Source of the DNA: Geothrix sp. 21YS21S-2
GTDB taxonomy: Bacteria > Acidobacteriota > Holophagae > Holophagales > Holophagaceae
Length of the DNA stretch: 64,000 nucleotides
Reading direction: 5' to 3'
NCBI RefSeq assembly: GCF_030846775.1
Contig: NZ_CP132910.1
Span: forward strand, 1,646,001 to 1,710,000
A model generated the notes under the pieces. That model saw nothing but the letters and a program-made list of their open reading frames with translations, was not told the origin of the DNA and made no database searches. Shown piece by piece: positions 58,454 to 64,000 of this stretch. Positions within the stretch are counted from its first letter, which is position 1, and each line of letters begins with the position of its first letter. A program made the position numbers and the translations under genes.

Positions 58454-60279
58454 GCCGGGTCGCGAAGGATCAGTTCCATCCGGCACCTTGCGCAGTCGAA
58501 GCGGCACTCCAGGCGGGTGGGGCCGTTCTCCAGGAAGAGCGGGCCTTCCGGTTCGGCCATCTCCTTCCAGGGCTCGGCGTTGGGATGGATGGCGCACCAG
58601 CCCAGTTCGTAGCGCAGGCAGTGGCGGGTGGTCATCACCACCCGGCCCCGGAGGTCGGGCTGCAGCTCGGCGGCGGGTTCCAGGACCCTGCCCCCGGCGC
58701 GCTCGTAGAAGGCCCGGGCGGCCCGGTTGGCGACGTTCCAGGTGAGGTCGAGGTCGGTGGCGGGCAGCGGCGCCGGGGCGGACGCGGGCCGGGGCGCCTG
58801 CCGGGGACGGGGCGCGCGGCGCAGTTCCTCCAGCGCCGCCGTGGCCTCGCGGCGCAGGGCGTTGAGGCGGCTCACGGGCACGAAGCGCGTCTCGGCCTCC
58901 AGCCCGGCCAGGGCGAAGGGCGAGTCCCCCATGCGTTCCAGGGCCTCGCGGATGGCCCTGGCGGCGGCCCCGGGATCCCGGGCGGGGCCGAACTCGCCCT
59001 CGGCGCGGGCCTCGGCACCGAAACCCGCCTCGTCCTCCAGGCGCAGCGTCACGGCCCCTTCCGTGAAGGCCAGGCTCGCCGTCACGGGGATCCGGCGCTC
59101 CACCTTGGCGCCCCGCAGGGCCCTGAGCCAGTGGAGGTCCATGTTGCGGTGGAGCCTCGAGCCGGGACGTATGCGGGAGGGGTCCTGCACGAAGACCTGG
59201 CTGCCTTCCACGGCGTTGACCACGGTGCCGGCGGCTTCCGCTCCGTCCACGAAGGCGAGGCCGTCCCCGGGGTGCAGCTCGGCCTTGCGGTCCAGCACGA
59301 GGCGGTCGGCCTGGATGGAGCGCACGGTGCCGACGAATTCGCCCAGGTGCTTGCCGGTCCCGGGGTTGCCCATGGGCTGGCGTTCGCCCTGCAGGCGGTA
59401 GGTGGAGTGGCCGCGCTGGAAGGTCTTGGCGGGATCCGGGGCGAAGGCGTGGGTGGAGCGGCCCAGGGAGGCCCGGGCCCACTCCGGCCGCCGGTCCAGC
59501 ACGGCGTCGAGCCGGCGGCGGAGGTGGCTCACCACGTTCTTCACGTAGTCGGCGTCCTTGAGGCGGCCTTCGATCTTGAAGCTGGTGAGGCCGGCCTCCG
59601 CCAGTTCCTCCAGGTGGTCCGACAGGTCCAGGTCCTTGATGCTCAGGAGGTGCGCGTCCCGCATCAGCACCCGGCCCCCGGGTTCCACCAGGTTCCAGGG
59701 GGCGCGGCAGGGCTGGGCGCACTCGCCGCGGTTGCCGCTGCGGTCGCAGATGGCCCCGCTCAGGTAGCACTGGCCGCTTTCCCCCACGCAGAGGGCGCCG
59801 TACACGAAGCCCTCCAGCTCGATGTCCGAGGCCGCGTGGATGGCCCGGATCTCGGCGAGGCTCAGCTCCCGGGCGAGGATGGCCCGGGTGAGGCCCTGGC
59901 CGGCCAGGAAGGCCACCTTCTCCGGGCTGTCGCAGGCGGCCTGGGTGCTGGCGTGCAGGGGCAGCGGGGGGAGGTCCAGCTCCAGGTAGGCCATGTCCTG
60001 GATGATCAGCGCGTCGACCCCGGCCCCGGACAGGTCCCAGGCCAGGCGCCGGGCGTCCTCCAGTTCCGCGTCATACAGGATCGTGTTGAGGGTTGCGTAG
60101 ACCTTGGCGCCCCAGAGGCGGGCCTCCCGGGCCAGGCGCTCGAAGTCCGCCAGGTCGCAGCCAGCGGCCTGGCGAGCGCCGAACCGGGAGGCGCCCATGT
60201 ACACCGCGTCCGCCCCGCATTTGAGGGCGAGGATTCCCTGGTCCGCGTTCCGGGCGGGGGCGAGCAGTTCGAGACTCAT
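58450..60279 (-). CDS. U32 peptidase family protein (RlhA-like with DUF3656)
   Basis: A 609-residue protein. The U32 signature EGFVYGALCVGESGQCYLSG and the following CDRSGNRGECAQPCRAPW carry the Cys residues for an iron-sulfur cluster. A DUF3656-type middle follows (about 320-450), and a Cys pair lies near the C-terminus (CRFDCARC). This is the layout of RlhA, which hydroxylates 23S rRNA in E. coli using prephenate; despite the family name it need not be a protease. TACCCT lies seven bases before ATG 60279. It is co-translated with the flavoprotein gene. Confidence 0.87.
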   Translation of the reverse strand: MSLELLAPARNADQGILALKCGADAVYMGASRFGARQAAGCDLADFERLAREARLWGAKVYATLNTILYDAELEDARRLAWDLSGAGVDALIIQDMAYLELDLPPLPLHASTQAACDSPEKVAFLAGQGLTRAILARELSLAEIRAIHAASDIELEGFVYGALCVGESGQCYLSGAICDRSGNRGECAQPCRAPWNLVEPGGRVLMRDAHLLSIKDLDLSDHLEELAEAGLTSFKIEGRLKDADYVKNVVSHLRRRLDAVLDRRPEWARASLGRSTHAFAPDPAKTFQRGHSTYRLQGERQPMGNPGTGKHLGEFVGTVRSIQADRLVLDRKAELHPGDGLAFVDGAEAAGTVVNAVEGSQVFVQDPSRIRPGSRLHRNMDLHWLRALRGAKVERRIPVTASLAFTEGAVTLRLEDEAGFGAEARAEGEFGPARDPGAAARAIREALERMGDSPFALAGLEAETRFVPVSRLNALRREATAALEELRRAPRPRQAPRPASAPAPLPATDLDLTWNVANRAARAFYERAGGRVLEPAAELQPDLRGRVVMTTRHCLRYELGWCAIHPNAEPWKEMAEPEGPLFLENGPTRLECRFDCARCRMELILRDPA

Positions 60280-60286
60280 GCCCCCC

Positions 60287-60292
60287 AGGGTA
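60287..60292 (-). promoter_or_regulatory. TANNNT hexamer before the U32 gene
   Basis: TACCCT on the minus strand ends seven bases before the ATG. A TTGTCG lies 19 bases upstream of it. The GGGGGG between may also act as a ribosome site, so leaderless initiation is only possible. Confidence 0.3.
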
Positions 60293-60335
60293 CCAGCACC
60301 CCGGCCCCGTGCGACAATGGTCCCCTGGAGTGGCC

Positions 60336-61070
60336 ATGGATGCGCACGCGCACGCCGCGGGAACCTCGGCGGAAGTCGCCAACAGCATCACCCACGGCCT
60401 GGGCGCCCTCCTGAGCGTGGTCGCCCTCGTGCTGCTGGTGGTGCCCGGGGCGCTGCGGGGCAGCGGCGTGCGGGTCGTGACCGGGGCGGTCTTCGGGACG
60501 TCCCTGGTGCTCCTCTACTGCATGTCGACCCTCTATCACGCCCTGACGAACCTCCGCGCCAAGCGGGTGTTCCAGATCCTGGACCACAGCGCCATCTACG
60601 TGCTGATCGCCGGGACCTACACGCCCTTCTGCCTGGTCGCCCTGCGGGGCGCCTGGGGCTGGAGCCTCTTCGGGGTGGTCTGGGGTCTGGCGGTCCTCGG
60701 GGTGACCTTCAAGGCGGTCTTCGGGGACCGGTACGAGGTGCTGTCCACCGTGGTCTACCTGGGCATGAGCTGGATGATCGTCGTGGCGGCGCTCCCGCTG
60801 TACCGCTGCCTGCCCGCCGGCGGCCTGGCCTGGCTCGGGGCGGGCGGGGCCTTCTACACGCTCGGGGTGGGTTTCTTCGCGTGGCGGGGGCTCCGGTTCC
60901 ACCATGCGGTCTGGCACCTGTTCGTGCTCGGCGGGAGTCTCTGCCATGTGATTGCGGTGGTCGGGTACGTGATGCCGGCCGGAATCGCCGGGCAGCGGGT
61001 CGAGGTTGAGCGGATTCCTGCGGACGTCCACCCTGCGGCCGCGGAAGGGTCCGGCGGCCGGTCCCGCTAG
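60336..61070 (+). CDS. Hemolysin III (YqfA/PAQR) family membrane protein
   Basis: A 244-residue protein with seven membrane helices. The conserved residues of the family are present: ANSITHGLGALL near 20, STLYHAL near 75, LDHSAIYVLIAGTYTPF near 95 and FHHAVWHLFVL near 200, with His residues that can bind zinc. Some relatives are hydrolases or receptors; a true haemolysin role is doubtful. The start ATG 60336 follows GGAG. It diverges from the U32 gene. Confidence 0.9.
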   Translation: MDAHAHAAGTSAEVANSITHGLGALLSVVALVLLVVPGALRGSGVRVVTGAVFGTSLVLLYCMSTLYHALTNLRAKRVFQILDHSAIYVLIAGTYTPFCLVALRGAWGWSLFGVVWGLAVLGVTFKAVFGDRYEVLSTVVYLGMSWMIVVAALPLYRCLPAGGLAWLGAGGAFYTLGVGFFAWRGLRFHHAVWHLFVLGGSLCHVIAVVGYVMPAGIAGQRVEVERIPADVHPAAAEGSGGRSR

Positions 61071-61129
61071 CCCAGGAACTAATGGTTCATTATCCGTATC
61101 TTTACGTCCAGGGAGGCGAAAGGGATCGG

Positions 61130-62073
61130 ATGCGCTTGTCAGGTCATGGGTTGGGTTGGATGGGCAGGGGCCTGGCTGCGGTAGGCCTTTTGGGCTCCCT
61201 CGGGCTGGCGCCCTCGGCGTGGGCCGCGGATGAGGAGACCAAGGAGGCGAAGGTGGCACCAACCGACCTCGTGCCGGGCCGGGACGGCTTCAACCTCGTG
61301 GCCGACCGCCTGGGCTCCATCCCCTTCACCGTCCTCCTCGTGGCGGGATCCGCCGCGGATGAACCCCGCGTCAGCCTCCTTCGGGAGCTGCTTCCCGCGA
61401 CGCTGGCGAAGGTCAACGCGCACATCGGCCGGGACCGGATCGTGCTCGCACCGGCCACCCTCGCCGCCTCCGCCCCGCTGAAGGGCCGGGCGGGGGTGAT
61501 CACCTTCGAGCCCGCCACGCTGAGACCGGGCGTGGGCGGCCACGCCCTGCCGGACGCCCGGGGTTCGCACGGTGGATCTACGAAGCCACCTACGGCGGTT
61601 CCGTCGCCATCGACCGGGGCCTGCTGGACGCCCCCCACGGGCGCGCCCTTCTGCCGCACGTCCTTCTCCACGAGCTATTGCATGTTCTCGGCCTGTTTCA
61701 TTTCGAAGGCACCTACGAGGGCGGCGGGCAGGTGATGCGTCCCTGCGGCGGGATGTTCTCCGGCACGGCCGATCCGGCGTTCCAGGACTTCGTGAGGAAG
61801 GGGATCGGCGACGGGGCCGAAGCCACGATCGCGGCCCTCGGTCCCGAGGGCTGGGGGAAATTCTGCGACGAGGTGCTCTTCACGTTCGCCGCGTGCACCT
61901 ACCCCGCCATCCTGGGCCAGGGCGACATCAACGGTCTGCGCCACGTCACCCGGGGGGACCGGATCGACCCGGCCACGGGCGTGTTCACGCCCGGCACGAC
62001 CGCCGAGGCCGTCGACGCGGCGCCCGCGGACACGGGCAGGTGGAAGCCCTGCGACCGGTGCGTGATCCTCTAG
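61130..62073 (+). pseudogene. Metzincin-like secreted protease, broken by a frameshift
   Basis: Two frames together give one protein of about 314 residues. The first (ATG 61130, signal peptide ending SAWAADEE, behind AGGG) runs to about base 61560. The second, one base back, continues with FARWIYEATYGG and the zinc motif HELLHVLGLFH, the HExxHxxGxxH signature of metzincins, then GCxx-rich and Asp-rich residues to 62073. Restoring one G in the four-G run at 61560-61563 joins them (ARGFARW). A one-base deletion or a sequencing error are both possible; no slippery site for a programmed shift was found. Confidence 0.75.
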
Positions 62074-62078
62074 CAGAC

Positions 62079-62099
62079 CCTGGGCTCCCCGGACCCAGG
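62079..62099. terminator. Weak hairpin between convergent genes
   Basis: CCTGGG and CCCAGG form a short stem with a nine-base loop just after the protease stop. There is no T run. A longer but distant pair (GCAGACCC with GGGTCTGC near 62200) spans the same gap. Confidence 0.25.
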
Positions 62100-62202
62100 A
62101 TGCAGGGGGCGGTTCAAGGCAGGAAGATCCCCATCCATCCCATGAATCGGATTGAGGGGAAAAGGCAGGATAGGGGCTGGCGGGGCCTTTTCCTGGGTCT
62201 GC

Positions 62203-63291
62203 CTACGGCCCTTGGAACACCAGTATTTCCACCCACCGCTCCCTCCCCGGCTCACCTGTCGTCACTTCGCCCATGGCCTTCGTCCGGATCCTGGCGTCAT
62301 CCAGGTCGAAGCGTTCCGCCAGGTAGGACCGGACGACCATGGCCTGGCCCTGGGTGAGGATCAGGTTGGCGTCCCTGTCGCCCTTGCCGCCGGAGAAGGC
62401 CCGCACGACCACGAGGCTGAAGGGGGTCTTCTCCAGGTAGGCGCCCACCTCGTTGAGGGCCTTGCGGCCCTTGAGCTGGGCGGCGTCGGGCCGGGCGAAC
62501 AGGGCCTGGGCGGTGAAGGTGAAGGTCCTGACCGGGGGGCCGGCGGGCAGCGCGGAAACCTCCCACTTCGTCAGCTCGGAGGCATCCGCGTAGCCCCGGT
62601 CCTTGAAATACCCCCGGAACAGGATGTTCGCCTTGAGGGCCTTCATGTCGTCGTCGAACGCGGCGGCGCCGGACCGGGCGTGGACCATGGCCTCGTGGGC
62701 CTCGGAGGCGGTCGCGGACAGGCTGTCGTAAAGGGTCCGTTCGTGCAGGAGCGCGCCCACGCTCCCTTCCCCGCGGTTGATGCGGGCGGTCATGGTCGCC
62801 AGTTCGGCCGAGGAGGCCTCCAGGTGCTTCAGGGTGCTCTGGGTGGAATCCATGATCGCGTTGGTCTTCCTGATGATGTCGGACACGTCGAGCAGGGGGG
62901 CGCTGGCCAGGGTGGCCCCGTCGCGCACCTCGGGGGCCCCGGGGCTGCCGAAGGTCAGGGCGATGAACTTGTTCCCCAGCAGGCCCTCGGTCTCGATGGC
63001 GGCCACGGAGTCGGTCTTCACCAGCCGGGCGGCGGCGGCGTCCAGGGAAAGGGTCACCCGCACCTGCGACCGGGAGTCGGCCGGCAGGCGGATCTCCTCC
63101 ACGGTCCCCTTGCGGAGCCCGCCCAGGCGAACCTCGGCCCCGGCCAGGAGGCCCGAGACCGTGGGGAACTGCGCCTGGAGGCGGTAGGTGCGGGTGAACA
63201 TCCGGTTCTTGCTTCCGATGACGAACACCCCCGTCAGGAGGATCGCCAGCGCACCGGAAATGAACAAGCCAAGCAGTGCCCTTTGGTTCAT
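62203..63291 (-). CDS. MlaD/MCE protein with C-terminal OmpA-like domain
   Basis: A 362-residue envelope protein. It starts with a membrane helix (about 6-25), then an MCE domain (about 35-115) with the FPTVSGLLAGAEVRLGGLRKG start, a helical neck rich in coiled coil (about 125-220) and, from about 265 to the end, an OmpA-like domain (LNEVGAYLEK, VRAFSGGKGDRDANLILTQGQA, RWVEILV). MlaD binds lipids in the periplasm. Fusion to a peptidoglycan-binding type domain is unusual. The ATG overlaps the ATPase stop by four bases, so the two genes form one unit. Confidence 0.87.
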   Translation of the reverse strand: MNQRALLGLFISGALAILLTGVFVIGSKNRMFTRTYRLQAQFPTVSGLLAGAEVRLGGLRKGTVEEIRLPADSRSQVRVTLSLDAAAARLVKTDSVAAIETEGLLGNKFIALTFGSPGAPEVRDGATLASAPLLDVSDIIRKTNAIMDSTQSTLKHLEASSAELATMTARINRGEGSVGALLHERTLYDSLSATASEAHEAMVHARSGAAAFDDDMKALKANILFRGYFKDRGYADASELTKWEVSALPAGPPVRTFTFTAQALFARPDAAQLKGRKALNEVGAYLEKTPFSLVVVRAFSGGKGDRDANLILTQGQAMVVRSYLAERFDLDDARIRTKAMGEVTTGEPGRERWVEILVFQGP

Positions 63292-64000
63292 CGGGTTTGC
63301 CTCGGTTCCAGGAAGTGGGCGGCCACGGGATCCGGGCACGCCGCCAGGCCTTCGAAAGCGCCGTCGAAGACGATCCGGCCGCGGTCCAGCAGGGCGACCC
63401 GGTTCGAGATCGCCCGGGCGCTGAGCATGTCGTGGGTGACGACGACCGAGGACATGGCGCGTTCGGCCTGGAGCGCCAGGATCAGGTCGCTGATCTCCCC
63501 CGAGGTGATGGGGTCCAGGCCCGCCGTGGGTTCGTCGTAGAGCATGAGCTCGGGGTCCAGGGCCAGGGCCCGGGCCAGCCCCGCGCGCTTCTTCATGCCT
63601 CCGGAGATGTCCGTGGGCAGCTTGCCGGCCGCGGCCTGCAGCTCCACCCGGGCCAGGAGCGCCATGGCCTTCTCGCGGCGCTGGGCGGGCGTCAGGGTGG
63701 TGTGGTACTTCAGCGGGAACGCGACGTTCTCCACCACCGTCAGGGAGTCGTACAGCGCCGCGTTCTGGAAGACGAAGCCGACCCGCCTGCGGATCGCGTT
63801 CAGCGGCCCTTCGGCCAGCTCCCGGAGGTCCCGGCCCAGCACCCGGAGGGTGCCGGAATCCGGCCACCGCAGCCCGATCAGGTGCCGGAGCAGGACGCTC
63901 TTGCCGGTGCCGCTCCGGCCCAGCACGACCAGGGTCTCGCCCGGGGCGACCGCCAGGCTCACGCCGTCCAGGACCTTCTGGTCACCGAAGGCGGTGCGGA
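63288..64000 (-). CDS. MlaF-like ABC transporter ATPase (5' end outside window)
   Basis: The frame is open to the right edge, so the N-terminus is missing. What is present (about 237 residues) is a complete MlaF-type nucleotide-binding domain: Walker A GRSGTGKS, Q-loop FVFQNAALYDSLTV, signature LPTDISGGMKKRAGLARAL with the SGGM sequence, Walker B LMLYDEPTAGLDP and a switch His in VVTHD. It powers lipid movement with the MlaD-like partner. A permease gene was not seen and may lie upstream, outside the window. Confidence 0.92.
   Translation of the reverse strand, partial: RTAFGDQKVLDGVSLAVAPGETLVVLGRSGTGKSVLLRHLIGLRWPDSGTLRVLGRDLRELAEGPLNAIRRRVGFVFQNAALYDSLTVVENVAFPLKYHTTLTPAQRREKAMALLARVELQAAAGKLPTDISGGMKKRAGLARALALDPELMLYDEPTAGLDPITSGEISDLILALQAERAMSSVVVTHDMLSARAISNRVALLDRGRIVFDGAFEGLAACPDPVAAHFLEPRQTR

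Noticed and set aside
61555..61568. Programmed -1 frameshift in the protease gene
   Set aside because: The bases around the junction do not form an X-XXY-YYZ slippery heptamer in the reading frame. A missing G in a run is simpler.

Overview
The window reads as GC-rich chromosomal DNA from a Gram-negative (diderm), motile bacterium able to live without oxygen. The signs are several predicted outer-membrane beta-barrels, lipoproteins, TonB-type and MCE/Mla-type envelope genes, a chemoreceptor with CheW, and a trimeric electron-bifurcating [FeFe]-hydrogenase. The gene mix is compatible with Acidobacteriota (Holophagae, Geothrix-like), but that placement is inferred from overall character and not from a marker search. 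Codon bias is strong, so almost every gene throws long spurious open frames on the other strand and frames; these were discarded.

Layout. 1-4.9 kb: a SanA-like envelope protein facing a phospholipid repair pair (LplT-like flippase and a PlsC-ACP-acyl-ACP synthetase fusion), then a small coiled-coil protein. 4.9-9.6 kb: a tail-anchored Ser/Thr kinase with a receiver-like N-terminus, rpsU with a clear terminator, and mutS2. 9.6-10.3 kb: a mobile-element graveyard with a long inverted repeat and an IS630 transposase remnant. 10.3-13.9 kb: chemoreceptor, CheW and a DUF4139 protein. 14.2-18.7 kb: the hydBAC hydrogenase operon. 18.8-19.5 kb: an AbrB/PIN toxin-antitoxin pair with a perfect operator palindrome. 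19.8-24.5 kb: a MipA-like barrel, then a DUF58/VWA/VWA-TPR operon with overlapping stops and starts. 25-28 kb: barrels, a lipoprotein and a thioredoxin-like protein.

28-37 kb is housekeeping: ybgC-like thioesterase, cysS, a family 9 glycosyltransferase, a sensor-domain membrane protein, RNase R, ruvC and a TonB-domain protein. 37-39.6 kb holds a MacB-type permease and MacA-type adaptor with no ATPase beside them. Then come a 27-residue membrane peptide, a beta-propeller/phosphoesterase, tRNA-Leu(CAA) and a 1,181-residue Kelch lipoprotein. 46.5-48.4 kb is a set of small secreted or unknown proteins. 48.5-50.3 kb holds a three-BON protein and a hemerythrin-SRPBCC fusion.

50.4-56.1 kb is the most unusual part. 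A response regulator and hybrid histidine kinase diverge from a 929-residue lipoprotein that resembles the pore-forming B component of binary toxins (anthrax protective antigen type), with no recognisable A component nearby. The rest holds small secreted proteins, a BaiN-type flavoprotein overlapping a U32 peptidase-family gene, a hemolysin III family protein, a metzincin-like protease broken by a one-base frameshift, and a MlaF-MlaD pair in which MlaD ends in an OmpA-like domain.

At the sequence level, several housekeeping genes (DUF58, ybgC-like, cysS, glycosyltransferase, RNase R, U32) lack a convincing ribosome binding site. They carry a TANNNT hexamer six or seven bases before the start codon, the pattern expected of leaderless transcripts.
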